A stretch of 64,000 nucleotides of DNA from an uncultured Clostridia bacterium (GTDB lineage Bacteria > Bacillota > Clostridia > Christensenellales > Borkfalkiaceae), in NCBI GenBank assembly GCA_934247225.1, contig CAKQJE010000008.1:1-64000 (forward strand), given 5' to 3'. The position numbers and the translations under genes are program-made. A model generated the notes under the pieces. That model was not told where the DNA came from, ran no database searches, and was given only the letters and a program-made list of their open reading frames with translations. Below, piece by piece: positions 24,267 to 33,479 of the stretch (the first letter of the stretch is position 1; each line of letters starts with the position of its first letter).

Positions 24267-25373
24267 ATGAAAAGATTACTATGTATTTTAAGCGGTATGA
24301 ATGCCGGCGGAGCGGAAACTTTTCTTATGAAAGTTTACCGCGCGATAGATCGGACAAAATACCAATTCGATTTCTGCATAAACGCCAAAGAGGAGTGCTT
24401 TTACGAAAAAGAAATAACTTCTCTCGGCGGAAAGTTTTATCGCATACCACAAAAATCTGCATCGCTGAGAAAATTTAAAAAAGAACTCTATAAAGTTGTG
24501 AAAGAGAACGGCTATGAGTACGTTTTAAGGATAACTTCTTCGGCTATGGGGTTTATGGATTTAAAAATAGCAAAAAAAGCGGGCGCAAAAGTTTGCGTGG
24601 CGAGATCGTCCAATTCGGGCGACGGGGGAACGCTGAAATCGCTTGTAATGCATTCGCTCGGCAAAATCCTTTATATAAAATACGTCGACGTGAAAATTGC
24701 GCCGTCCGACTTGGCGGCGGAATATACGTTCGGAGAAAAAGCTTATAAAAAAGGCGAAGTCGCCGTTTTACATAACGCCGTGGACGTGAACGTTTATAAA
24801 TTCGATTCTTTATCAAGAAAAAAAATCCGCGAAGAGTTCGAAATTTCGGACAACGTTAAGTTGATAGGGCATATAGGGCGATTCAGTCGTCAGAAAAACC
24901 ATTTATTTTTGCTTAAAATTTATGCCGAGATATTAAAGAAAGAACCGAACAGCATTCTTATGCTCGTAGGTAAAGGCGAACTCGAAAATGAGATAAAAGC
25001 CGAAATCGAAAAGCTCGGGATAGAAAATAACGTTATTTTCACGGGAGTGAGATCGGATGTACCCGCGCTTCTTTCGGCAATGGATGTTTTCGTATTTCCG
25101 TCGTTTTACGAGGGAATGCCGAACACGGTTATAGAAGCTCAGGCGGCGGGGCTTCCGTGCGTTATATCCGACTCGATAACCCGCGAGGCGAATGTTACGG
25201 GTATAGTAGATTACTTATCGCTCAAAGATGAACCGTCGGTATGGGCGGAAAAAGCAATCGAAAAAGCTACGGAAGAGACGGGTAGAAGTTTATTCGGAGA
25301 AAAACTTGTCAGTTGTCGTTACGACGTTCAATCCACGGTTGACGATTTTGTAAAACTAATTTTTAAAGACTAA
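24267..25373 (+). CDS. Glycosyltransferase family 4 (EpsF-like)
   Basis: This 368-residue GT-B enzyme starts with LCILSGMNAGGAETFLMKVYR, typical of EpsF-like retaining transferases. The C-terminal half has GHIGRFSRQKNHLFLLKIYA, LVGKGELEN, and VFPSFYEGMPNTVIEAQAAG, which holds the donor-binding glutamates. It starts 1 nt after the stop of the previous transferase. It contributes a third sugar to the repeat unit. Confidence 0.93.
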   Translation: MKRLLCILSGMNAGGAETFLMKVYRAIDRTKYQFDFCINAKEECFYEKEITSLGGKFYRIPQKSASLRKFKKELYKVVKENGYEYVLRITSSAMGFMDLKIAKKAGAKVCVARSSNSGDGGTLKSLVMHSLGKILYIKYVDVKIAPSDLAAEYTFGEKAYKKGEVAVLHNAVDVNVYKFDSLSRKKIREEFEISDNVKLIGHIGRFSRQKNHLFLLKIYAEILKKEPNSILMLVGKGELENEIKAEIEKLGIENNVIFTGVRSDVPALLSAMDVFVFPSFYEGMPNTVIEAQAAGLPCVISDSITREANVTGIVDYLSLKDEPSVWAEKAIEKATEETGRSLFGEKLVSCRYDVQSTVDDFVKLIFKD

Positions 25374-25430
25374 CCGAAAATTGCCGAAGATAAGCGATTC
25401 GGCGAAAAATTTGTAAACAGGAATCCAAAA

Positions 25431-26552
25431 ATGACATATATCATTTTATTTATTCTTTTAATAACGGTCGAATGGCTCATATTCCTGCTTGTTGGGCAAA
25501 AGGAAAACGGCAAGGTGTATTTATGCGGAGCGAACGCTCCGGGAAAAAGGAAAAAACAAAAAAGTTTGTTTTGTTCTTTGATATGCCTTGAATTTGTTTT
25601 GTTTGCAGGGTTTCGTGCGCTTAATATCGGCGCGGATATAAATACATATCTTGCCGCACTTGATCATTTCAAGAAAATGTCAATGGGAGAAATCCTGTCT
25701 GCGGCGAGAGTTTACCCTTACCGTTACGAATGGGGGTATTTTCTCCTTATTAAGCTTTGTGCGTTTTTAGGATTAAGTTCAACGGCTTTTCTGTTTGTGA
25801 TAGCCGCGATAATTTACATTCCGTTGTTTGTTTTTATAAATAGGTATTCGACAGATCCGTTTTTGTCTGTTCTTACATATTTTGCGTTCGGGTTGTTTGC
25901 ATACAGTCTCGGAATTTTCAGGCAAATGATAGCGATGTCGATTTGCCTTGGCGGAATTCGATATATAGAAGAACGAAAAATAGTAAAGTATCTTATTGTT
26001 TGCGCCTTAGCTACGCTTTTTCATATAACTGCAATTGTTATGGTACTGCTTTATTTTGTAAACCTTTTAAAAATAAAGGATAGAAGGTGGTTGTTTCTTG
26101 CCGTTGTGATTGCTGCGGAACTTATTCTTTTCTTTTTTTCCAGGAAAGTAATCGAGTTGATTATCAAAATATTCCCGAAATATTCAGGGTATATCGGAAG
26201 TGAATATGATCTCCAAGGGGGATCGTACCTCGGTCTTATTTATGTTAACGTCCTTCTATTTTTCGGATTGTATTTTGTTGTTCCGCGTGTCGGGGAAAAA
26301 TATTTGTTCAGTATTAAAGCAATTGCTATTGCGGCGATGTTACAGAGCTGCGCATATTCGATGGCTATGTTCGGAAGAATAGTTTGTTATTATTCGGTTT
26401 TTGCGCTTGTCTTGCTTCCGCTTATTGCAGAAAGCTTTGCAAAAGAAACTTTTATAACAAAAATGCTTCTTACCATAGTGCTTTTAGGCTTAATATACGT
26501 GACTGTATCAGGGGATGGTTACATTATACCGTATAAATTTATATGGGACTGA
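25431..26552 (+). CDS. EpsG family membrane protein (putative polysaccharide polymerase)
   Basis: This 373-residue integral membrane protein has about ten helices. The EpsG-type features are FAGFRALNIGADINTYLAAL after the second helix and a large extracytoplasmic loop region (PKYSGYIGSEYDLQGGSYLG). Proteins of this group take the place of Wzy and join repeat units outside the membrane (family knowledge). It lies between the glycosyltransferases and the ATP-grasp gene. Confidence 0.82.
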   Translation: MTYIILFILLITVEWLIFLLVGQKENGKVYLCGANAPGKRKKQKSLFCSLICLEFVLFAGFRALNIGADINTYLAALDHFKKMSMGEILSAARVYPYRYEWGYFLLIKLCAFLGLSSTAFLFVIAAIIYIPLFVFINRYSTDPFLSVLTYFAFGLFAYSLGIFRQMIAMSICLGGIRYIEERKIVKYLIVCALATLFHITAIVMVLLYFVNLLKIKDRRWLFLAVVIAAELILFFFSRKVIELIIKIFPKYSGYIGSEYDLQGGSYLGLIYVNVLLFFGLYFVVPRVGEKYLFSIKAIAIAAMLQSCAYSMAMFGRIVCYYSVFALVLLPLIAESFAKETFITKMLLTIVLLGLIYVTVSGDGYIIPYKFIWD

Positions 26553-26602
26553 TTTGTTGACGAGTTATACAAAATCATAATTTTACACAATGGTAAAAAG
26601 AA

Positions 26603-27544
26603 ATGAGACTTAAAAAATATGTAACAAAATTTGTAAAATATCAGACAGATAAGAACTATCGTTTTTTGATTAACGCAAGCCGAGGTAAATATGACAAGAT
26701 GCCCGACAAAGAGTATCTTGAAAGAAAATTTCAGGCTAAAATGGGATATCCGCTTAACCTTAACGCCCCGAAGACTTTCAACGAAAAGTTGCAATGGTTA
26801 AAGTTATATAACCGCAAAGCGGAATACACCGTGATGGTCGACAAATACCTCGCGCGGGAATATGTGGCGGGGGTAATCGGCAAGGAATATCTGATACCTT
26901 TAATCGGGCAGTGGGACAGAGCGGAAGATATCGATTTCGATAAATTGCCCGATAAATTCGTCTTTAAATGCAATCATAATTCGGGGCTCGGAATGTATAT
27001 CTGCAAAGATAAAAGCAAACTTACGGGAAAAGAGATCGGAATTATTCGAAAAAACCTTACGAAAGGGTTAAAACAGGATTATTATCTGACAGGCAGAGAA
27101 TGGCCGTATAAGAACGTTCCGAGAAAAATTATATGCGAAAAATATATGACAGACTCGCCGGAAAGTTTGGATTTCACCGATTATAAGTTTTTTTGTTTTG
27201 ATGGTTACGTCGATTGCGTTATGGTCTGTTTGGATCGATCGAGCGGGGAAACCAAGTTTTATTTCTTTGACAGAGAATGGCGGTTAAAAAGGATAAATAT
27301 CCGAGGGAAAAACGCGCCGGAAGATTTCACCGTGCCGAAACCAAAGTGTATAGATAAAATGTTTGACATAGCGTCAAATCTTTCAAAAGGGTTACCGTTT
27401 GCACGAGTCGATTTATATCAAAGTGACGGACATCCGTATTTCGGAGAGATAACTCTATTCCCGGACAGTGGATTCGACGCTAATTTATTGACCGAAACAG
27501 ACGCATATTTCGGGAAACTTATTGATTTGGAGAAGATAAAATGA
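26603..27544 (+). CDS. TupA-like ATP-grasp protein
   Basis: This 313-residue protein matches the TupA-like ATP-grasp family. Blocks are FNEKLQWLKLYNRK, VDKYLAREYV, KFVFKCNHNSGLGMYICKD, SLDFTDYKFFCFDGYVDCV and FARVDLYQSDGHPYFGEITL, the last holding metal-binding acids. TupA was described in teichuronopeptide formation, where an amino-acid polymer is linked to a glucuronic acid polymer. ATP-grasp enzymes form amide bonds by acyl-phosphate. It overlaps the next gene, a carboxyethyl-amino-acid synthase, by 4 nt, and two uronic-acid genes follow. It probably amidates a uronic acid with that amino acid (inference). Confidence 0.85.
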   Translation: MRLKKYVTKFVKYQTDKNYRFLINASRGKYDKMPDKEYLERKFQAKMGYPLNLNAPKTFNEKLQWLKLYNRKAEYTVMVDKYLAREYVAGVIGKEYLIPLIGQWDRAEDIDFDKLPDKFVFKCNHNSGLGMYICKDKSKLTGKEIGIIRKNLTKGLKQDYYLTGREWPYKNVPRKIICEKYMTDSPESLDFTDYKFFCFDGYVDCVMVCLDRSSGETKFYFFDREWRLKRINIRGKNAPEDFTVPKPKCIDKMFDIASNLSKGLPFARVDLYQSDGHPYFGEITLFPDSGFDANLLTETDAYFGKLIDLEKIK

Positions 27545-28497
27545 AGACGGTAGGCTTTCTTATCAGCCATAAAGAGAATGAAAAACGTCGAGCCATGGTT
27601 CCGGCTGACGTAATTCGCATTGCTCATCCCGAGGCTTTGTTTTTTGAAACAGGATACGGTGATGTTCTTGGGTTTAACGATAGCGATTACGTGAACGTCG
27701 GCGCAAACGTTGTTTCGCGAAAAGAGGCGTTGACGAAGGATATTATATGCGATCCGAAAGTTGGCGACGCCGAATATTTGAGCGTCTTGCATTGTCAATC
27801 GATTTTCGGCTGGGTTCATGCGATACAAAATCGTGAAATAACGGATAAAATAATAGGCGGATGCCTTTCGGCTTATGCGTGGGAAGATATGTTTGAAAAA
27901 GGTCGGCATATTTTTTGGAGAAATAACGAGCTGGCGGGAGAGGCGGCAATAATGCACGCTTTTCAGTGTTACGGGAAAATGCCGTATGAAACATCGGTGG
28001 CGGTGATAGGACGCGGAAACACCGCGCGTGGCGCAGTGAGAGTACTGAATATGTTGGGCGCGGACGTTATACAGTATGATAGAAAAACGCAGGAATTGCT
28101 GCGCGATGAGATAGGAAAATACGACGTCATAGTGAATTGCGTTCTTTGGGATACCGCAAGAACGGATCATATCGTTTACAGGGAAGATTTAAAGCGAATG
28201 AAGCGTGATTCAATGATAGTTGACGTTAGCTGCGATAGGCACGGAGGGATCGAGACAAGTGTACCGACAACGATAGAAAATCCGACCTATTTTATCGACG
28301 GGGTTTTGCACTATGCGGTAGACCACACTCCGTCATTGTTTTATAAAACGTTTACTGTGGAGAATTCGAGGACTATCGCTCCTTTTATCGACGCACTTGT
28401 AAACGAAACGCATAACGAGGTGTTGTCGGACGCGCTCATAATAAAGGACGGTAATATTTTGGATGACAGAATAATCAAGTTTCAGAAGCGAGATTAG
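27541..28497 (+). CDS. N5-(carboxyethyl)ornithine synthase-like (AlaDH/PNT family)
   Basis: This 318-residue protein belongs to the alanine dehydrogenase/transhydrogenase superfamily. MKTVGFLISHKENEKRRAM is the substrate-side start, and VAVIGRGNTARGAVRVLNML is the Rossmann NAD(P)-binding loop. The VDVSCDRHGGIETS and VLHYAVDHTPSLFYKT blocks match CEO synthase, which condenses pyruvate with the side-chain amine of ornithine or lysine and reduces the imine. Placed in a polysaccharide operon and coupled to a TupA-like gene, it may make the amino acid substituent of the glycan. Similar N-epsilon-(carboxyethyl)lysine groups are known in some O-antigens (general knowledge). Confidence 0.85.
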   Translation: MKTVGFLISHKENEKRRAMVPADVIRIAHPEALFFETGYGDVLGFNDSDYVNVGANVVSRKEALTKDIICDPKVGDAEYLSVLHCQSIFGWVHAIQNREITDKIIGGCLSAYAWEDMFEKGRHIFWRNNELAGEAAIMHAFQCYGKMPYETSVAVIGRGNTARGAVRVLNMLGADVIQYDRKTQELLRDEIGKYDVIVNCVLWDTARTDHIVYREDLKRMKRDSMIVDVSCDRHGGIETSVPTTIENPTYFIDGVLHYAVDHTPSLFYKTFTVENSRTIAPFIDALVNETHNEVLSDALIIKDGNILDDRIIKFQKRD

Positions 28498-28561
28498 TCG
28501 GTTGTCGCTGTACAAAAACTAAGCCGAAAAAACAGACAAAATAAAGAACTTGCAGAATAGG

Positions 28562-30076
28562 ATGACAAGGAATAGAAAGTTACAACTAAATATGATAAGC
28601 TCGCTTTTAAATCAGCTGATAACCTTGATCTGCGGCTTTGTTTTGCCTCGATATATAATGAAGTATTACGGATCGACGGTAAACGGACTCGTATCTTCCG
28701 TTCAGCAGCTTTTAGGGCTGATTAGTTTTTGCGAGCTGGGCGTCGGCGCGGTTATTCAGTCGTCGTTATATACGCCACTCGCGGAAAACGATAACGTTTT
28801 AATAAGCAAAATACTCATTTCCGCAAAGAGATTTTTCGATAAAATAGGTGTTATTTTAACGATATACGTTGTTCTTTTGGCAACATTGTTCCCGCTGACT
28901 CAAAGAAACGATTTCAATTATTTATCGACGCTTTTTTTGGTGCTTGCTATGTCGATAAGTTACTTTGCGCAGTACTTTTTCGGTATAAGAAATCAGTTGC
29001 TTGTAAACGCCGATCAGCGGTCGTACGTGCAGTTGTTTTATCAATCCGTTACGGTGATTTTAAATACCGTTTTAAGCGTTGTCATAATCAGATTCGGAGC
29101 AAGCATACAAACGGTGAAAATCGTTACTTCGCTTGTTTATCTTATCAGACCGATAGGGTTGTTCGTTTATGTTAAGCGCAACTATAAAATCGATTACGGC
29201 ATAAAGCTTACCGAAGAGCCGATAAAACAAAAATGGAACGGACTTGCACAGCATTTTGCTTCTGTTGTGCTTCAAAACACAGATACTGTTGTGCTAACTT
29301 TTTTTTCGACGCTTGTCAACGTTTCGATATATAATGTTTACAATCTTGTCGTTACGGGAGTTAAACAAATTATCATATCTTTAACGACGGGGATACAATC
29401 GCTATTCGGTAATATGCTGGCAAAAGACGAGACGGCACTGCTTCAAAAAACTTTCGGCTGTGTGGAATGGGTTTTTCATTTCGGAACGACGCTTCTTTTC
29501 ACTATGACGGGATTGCTTATTATACCGTTTGTCGAAATTTACACGAAGGGTATAACGGACGCGAACTATATCGTTCCCGCGTTTGCGGTTATTCTGACGG
29601 TCGCGACGGCTTCGTATTGTCTGCGTGTGCCGTATAGTATGATAGTTCTTGCGGCAGGGCATTATAAACAAACGCAAACGAGCGCGATAATCGAAATGGC
29701 GCTTAATATAGTTATATCCATAGCTTTGGTCTTTTGGGCGGGGCTTGTCGGCGTAGCCGTCGGAACGGTCGTTTCGATGACGTACCGCACCGTTTATTAT
29801 GCCGTGTATTTAAGAAAAAATATTATAAAACGTCCGTTGCGGTATTTTATAAAGCATATTTTGGTCGACGCTTTATCGGTCGCTTGTATGATTACCGCAA
29901 CGCTTTGGATAAAACTCGGCGCGGTAAACTATTTATCCTGGATAGTAATGGCGTTGGAATGCGGCGTAATCTGCCTTGCAATATCGTTGATTATAAATCT
30001 CGTGTTTTACAGGCAAGAATTTAAAAACACGTTCGCGTTGTTATTTCATAAATCTAAAAAAGAAACGGAGAAATAA
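28562..30076 (+). CDS. Lipid-linked oligosaccharide flippase (Wzx-like, MOP superfamily)
   Basis: This protein of about 504 residues has twelve to fourteen predicted helices. The start RNRKLQLNMISSLLNQLITLI and early YYGSTVNGLVSSVQQ block are typical of polysaccharide flippases. It moves the lipid-linked repeat unit to the outer face. ATG 28562 is used; a TTG at 28550 is in frame. Its stop overlaps the next start by one base (TAATG). Confidence 0.9.
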   Translation: MTRNRKLQLNMISSLLNQLITLICGFVLPRYIMKYYGSTVNGLVSSVQQLLGLISFCELGVGAVIQSSLYTPLAENDNVLISKILISAKRFFDKIGVILTIYVVLLATLFPLTQRNDFNYLSTLFLVLAMSISYFAQYFFGIRNQLLVNADQRSYVQLFYQSVTVILNTVLSVVIIRFGASIQTVKIVTSLVYLIRPIGLFVYVKRNYKIDYGIKLTEEPIKQKWNGLAQHFASVVLQNTDTVVLTFFSTLVNVSIYNVYNLVVTGVKQIIISLTTGIQSLFGNMLAKDETALLQKTFGCVEWVFHFGTTLLFTMTGLLIIPFVEIYTKGITDANYIVPAFAVILTVATASYCLRVPYSMIVLAAGHYKQTQTSAIIEMALNIVISIALVFWAGLVGVAVGTVVSMTYRTVYYAVYLRKNIIKRPLRYFIKHILVDALSVACMITATLWIKLGAVNYLSWIVMALECGVICLAISLIINLVFYRQEFKNTFALLFHKSKKETEK

Positions 30077-31143
30077 TGTTAAACAATAAGTCGATTTTAG
30101 TCACGGGGGCTGCCGGGTTTATCGGCGCAAATCTCGTGAAAGAACTTTTAAAAACCGTAAACGCCGCGACAATTGTCGGTGTTGATAATTTAAATGATTA
30201 TTATGATGTTTCTATCAAAGAATACCGCTTAAATGAAATTGAAACAATTGCAAAAAACAGCGGATCGAAATGGTTGTTTATAAAGGGAAATATTGCCGAT
30301 AAACAACTTATAGACGGACTTTTTAAAGATTATCGGTTCGATATCGTAATAAATCTCGCGGCTCAGGCGGGCGTGAGATACTCGATAACCAACCCCGACG
30401 TTTATATCGAAAGTAACGTTATAGGTTTCTATAATATTCTGGAAGCTTGCAGACATTCTTACGATAACGGGGAAAAGGGCGTTGAACATCTCGTTTATGC
30501 TTCGTCCTCGTCCGTTTACGGGAGCAACAAGAAAATCCCGTATTCCACCGAGGATAAAACCGATACGCCCGTTTCGCTTTACGCCGCCACGAAAAAAACC
30601 GACGAGCTTATGGCTCACGCTTACAGCAAACTTTATAACATTCCGTCCACGGGACTCAGGTTTTTCACAGTTTACGGACCTGCGGGTAGACCCGATATGG
30701 CATATTTCGGGTTTACGGACAAGCTTATCAAAGGCAAAACGATTGAGATTTTCAATTACGGAAACTGTAAGCGCGATTTCACTTACATAGACGATATTGT
30801 GGAGGGCATAAAACGAGTTGCCGCACGCGCGCCCGAAAGAAAAACGGGCGAAGACGGGTTGCCCGTGCCGCCTTACAAGGTGTATAATATCGGTAACAAT
30901 CATCCCGAAAATCTTCTCGAATTCGTTAAGATTTTGCAGGAAGAACTCGTAAAAGCGGGAGTTTTACCCGAAGATTACGATTTCGAATCGCATAAAAAAC
31001 TCGTTCCCATGCAGGCGGGCGACGTCCCCGTAACTTACGCGGACACGAGCGAACTCGAAAAGGATTTCGGCTTTAAACCGAGTACGGATTTAAGAGAGGG
31101 GCTTCGCAGATTTGCGGTCTGGTACAAAGGCTTTTACGGTTAA
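30076..31143 (+). CDS. NAD-dependent UDP-glucuronate 4-epimerase
   Basis: This 355-residue SDR enzyme has the GAAGFIG nucleotide-binding loop at about residues 11-17, the catalytic SLYAATKK tetrad motif, and RPDMAYFGFTDKLIKG, a block found in UDP-GlcA 4-epimerases rather than UDP-Glc ones. It interconverts UDP-GlcA and UDP-GalA. With the UDP-glucose dehydrogenase gene next door it makes UDP-GalA for the polymer. It is coupled to the flippase by a one-base overlap. Confidence 0.92.
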   Translation: MLNNKSILVTGAAGFIGANLVKELLKTVNAATIVGVDNLNDYYDVSIKEYRLNEIETIAKNSGSKWLFIKGNIADKQLIDGLFKDYRFDIVINLAAQAGVRYSITNPDVYIESNVIGFYNILEACRHSYDNGEKGVEHLVYASSSSVYGSNKKIPYSTEDKTDTPVSLYAATKKTDELMAHAYSKLYNIPSTGLRFFTVYGPAGRPDMAYFGFTDKLIKGKTIEIFNYGNCKRDFTYIDDIVEGIKRVAARAPERKTGEDGLPVPPYKVYNIGNNHPENLLEFVKILQEELVKAGVLPEDYDFESHKKLVPMQAGDVPVTYADTSELEKDFGFKPSTDLREGLRRFAVWYKGFYG

Positions 31144-31215
31144 TTTTTGCATTGATTTCAACGCGAAAAATCAATCGCGATATAAAACAAATAAAAACCA
31201 AGGAGATTAAAATAT

Positions 31216-32400
31216 ATGAAAATAGCTGTCGCAGGAACGGGATACGTGGGATTGTCTCTGGCAACCCTTCTCGCGCGCCATAACGAAGTAACAGCGGTGG
31301 ATATCGTTCCCGAGAAAGTTAAGATGATAAACGAGAAGAAGTCGCCTATCGTCGATAAGGAAATTCAGGAATTTCTTTCGGAAAAACCTCTCGATCTCGT
31401 CGCCACGCTCGATGGAGATGAAGCGTATAAAAACGCTGATTACGTTATAATCGCCGCGCCCACGAATTACGACCCCGAAAAGAATTATTTCGACACGTCC
31501 GCCGTGGAAAGCGTTATCGAACAGGTTTTAAGGGTCAATAAAAACGCGATTATGGTTATAAAATCGACCATTCCCGTAGGATACACGGAAAGCGTACGCA
31601 AAAAATATAACACCGAAAATATAATTTTCAGTCCCGAATTTTTGCGCGAAGGTCACGCGCTTTACGATAACCTTTATCCGAGCAGAATTGTGGTAGGCGT
31701 TCCGAAAGACGACGAAGAAATGAAGAAAGCCGCCGAAAAATTCGCCGATCTTTTGGTGGAAGGCGCGATAAAACGCCCGATAGACGTTTTGTTCACGCAC
31801 CTTACGGAAGCCGAAGCTATAAAGCTTTTCGCAAATACTTATCTTGCGCTCAGGGTCGCTTATTTCAACGAACTCGACACTTACGCCGAACTTAAAGGTC
31901 TTGACACGAAGTCGATAATAGAGGGCGTTTCGCTCGATCCGAGAATAGGCGATTACTACAACAATCCGTCGTTCGGTTACGGCGGGTATTGTTTGCCTAA
32001 GGACACCAAGCAGCTTCGCGCCAATTATGCCGACGTTCCGCAGAACCTCATTTCGGCGATTGTAGAAGCCAACACCACGAGAAAGGATTTCATTGCGGAG
32101 CAGATCATAAAGAAAAACCCGAAAGTGGTCGGGGTTTACCGCCTTACGATGAAAGCCAACAGCGATAATTTCCGTCAGTCTTCCATTCAGGGCGTTATGA
32201 AACGAATAAAAGCCAAGGGGATTGAGGTCGTAGTTTACGAACCGACGATGAAAGAAGACAGCTTTTTCAACAGTCGCGTTATAAAAGACCTCGACGAATT
32301 CAAGAGAATTTCGGACGTTATAATCGCAAACCGTTATACGGACGATCTTAAAGACGTTTTGGATAAGATTTATACCAGAGACTTGTTTTTCAGAGAATAA
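31216..32400 (+). CDS. ugd: UDP-glucose 6-dehydrogenase
   Basis: This 394-residue NAD-dependent enzyme oxidises UDP-glucose to UDP-glucuronate. Motifs are AVAGTGYVGLSLA at the N-terminus, the Thr/Glu-rich LREGHALYDN region, and GYGGYCLPKDTKQL with the catalytic Cys at about residue 259. The short form (under 400 residues) is common in Firmicutes capsule clusters. It is the last gene of the operon and has its own SD (AAGGAG). A strong terminator follows. Confidence 0.95.
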   Translation: MKIAVAGTGYVGLSLATLLARHNEVTAVDIVPEKVKMINEKKSPIVDKEIQEFLSEKPLDLVATLDGDEAYKNADYVIIAAPTNYDPEKNYFDTSAVESVIEQVLRVNKNAIMVIKSTIPVGYTESVRKKYNTENIIFSPEFLREGHALYDNLYPSRIVVGVPKDDEEMKKAAEKFADLLVEGAIKRPIDVLFTHLTEAEAIKLFANTYLALRVAYFNELDTYAELKGLDTKSIIEGVSLDPRIGDYYNNPSFGYGGYCLPKDTKQLRANYADVPQNLISAIVEANTTRKDFIAEQIIKKNPKVVGVYRLTMKANSDNFRQSSIQGVMKRIKAKGIEVVVYEPTMKEDSFFNSRVIKDLDEFKRISDVIIANRYTDDLKDVLDKIYTRDLFFRE

Positions 32401-32436
32401 ATATAAAGAATAAATATCATTATAATATATTGCGTG

Positions 32437-32473
32437 CGCGGCGGGAAATCCGATTTTCGGATTTCCCGCCGCG
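32437..32473 (+). terminator. Rho-independent terminator of the polysaccharide operon
   Basis: CGCGGCGGGAAATCCGA pairs with TCGGATTTCCCGCCGCG around a short TT loop, followed by T-rich sequence at 32476-32483. Confidence 0.92.
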
Positions 32474-32483
32474 TAATTTTTTT

Positions 32484-32531
32484 CTTTACGAAAAATTACC
32501 GACTTTACGAAAACTTTACGTTTACTTTACC
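32484..32531 (+). promoter_or_regulatory. Pho box (CTTTACG repeats) before pstS
   Basis: Heptamers CTTTACG, ATTACCG, CTTTACG, CTTTACG and CTTTACC start at 32484, 32495, 32503, 32514 and 32525. The last three are spaced exactly 11 bp and match the classic Pho-box layout of 7-bp direct repeats with 4-bp spacers. They are probably bound by the response regulator encoded at 36799-37476. Confidence 0.8.
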
Positions 32532-32563
32532 TTTTTTTGCCTGTTAATCTTTTTCTTTTGGGT

Positions 32564-32569
32564 TATAAT
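32564..32569 (+). promoter_or_regulatory. -10 box of the pst operon
   Basis: TATAAT lies 33 bp after the Pho box. No good -35 is seen at the 17-bp distance, which fits activator-dependent transcription. Confidence 0.65.
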
Positions 32570-32603
32570 ACGGTTGTAAAAAGAAAAAAGGAGAAAGAAA
32601 AAA

Positions 32604-33479
32604 ATGAAAAGAAAATTGATGGCAATCATTGCGGGCATAGTTGCTTGCGTAACTTGTCTGGCTTTTACCGCTTGCGGTAATTCGTCTGCGACCGAAAAGA
32701 ACATACTCGTCGTAATGAGAGAAGCGGCAAGCGGCACGAGAGAAGCGTTCGATAAATATGTAAATCTCGACGCGAAAGACGCGGTAGACACCGCAGAAGA
32801 ACTTAAAGACACGGGTATTGTAAGAACCAAAGTTTCTCAGAACGAAACGGCAATCGGTTACATTTCGCTCGCTTCCGTGGACGACAGTGTTAAGGCTTTG
32901 AAAGTCGAAGGCGTCGAACCGACCGTAGCGAACGTAAAAGACGGAAAATACAAAATTCAGAGACCGTTCCTTCTTTTGACCAACAAAAACGTTGCTTTAA
33001 GCGCGGCGGCTCAGGATTTCTACAACTATCTTTTGAGTAAAAACGCGGAAGAGGGTATCCTTGCTTCGGGCGGAATTACGGTAAGCGATTTCGATACGAG
33101 AGCGGATTACACCGTTCCCACCGCGGCTCTCAGCGGAAATATTTCCCTTATCGGTTCGACTTCTATGGAAAAAATGATCCAGAAGCTCGTTGCAAACTAC
33201 CTCGCTCTCGGCGGAGATATGGTAAAAGACGTCAAGTTCGATTACAACTTCAACGGTTCGAGCGGCGGCAGAACGGCGGCTAAGAACGATATCGACGGAA
33301 CGGTTATAGGTCTTGCAAGCTCGGCAAAAGCGGACGACGCTTACACGGAAACGACGCTTTGCCTCGACGCGGTTGCGATTATCGTAAACAAAAACAACGA
33401 TAAGATAAGCGACGTAAACGCGACGATACTTCACGACATATTCACCGGTAAAATCACGAAATACAGCGAGATAAAATGA
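32604..33479 (+). CDS. pstS: Phosphate-binding lipoprotein PstS, halves in circularly permuted order
   Basis: This 291-residue protein has a lipoprotein signal (residues 1-24, Cys at 24) and all PstS phosphate-binding blocks. Their order is unusual. It first shows EAASGTREAFDKYV (about 38-51) and NETAIGYISLAS (about 86-97), which normally come last. Only then come GSTSMEKMI (about 184), FNGSSGGRTAA (about 216) and VIGLASSAK, and the chain ends with IFTGKITKYSE, which normally precedes the SGTR block. This is a circular permutation with new ends at the normal hinge. SD AAAGGAG. It overlaps the permease by 4 nt. Confidence 0.88.
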   Translation: MKRKLMAIIAGIVACVTCLAFTACGNSSATEKNILVVMREAASGTREAFDKYVNLDAKDAVDTAEELKDTGIVRTKVSQNETAIGYISLASVDDSVKALKVEGVEPTVANVKDGKYKIQRPFLLLTNKNVALSAAAQDFYNYLLSKNAEEGILASGGITVSDFDTRADYTVPTAALSGNISLIGSTSMEKMIQKLVANYLALGGDMVKDVKFDYNFNGSSGGRTAAKNDIDGTVIGLASSAKADDAYTETTLCLDAVAIIVNKNNDKISDVNATILHDIFTGKITKYSEIK

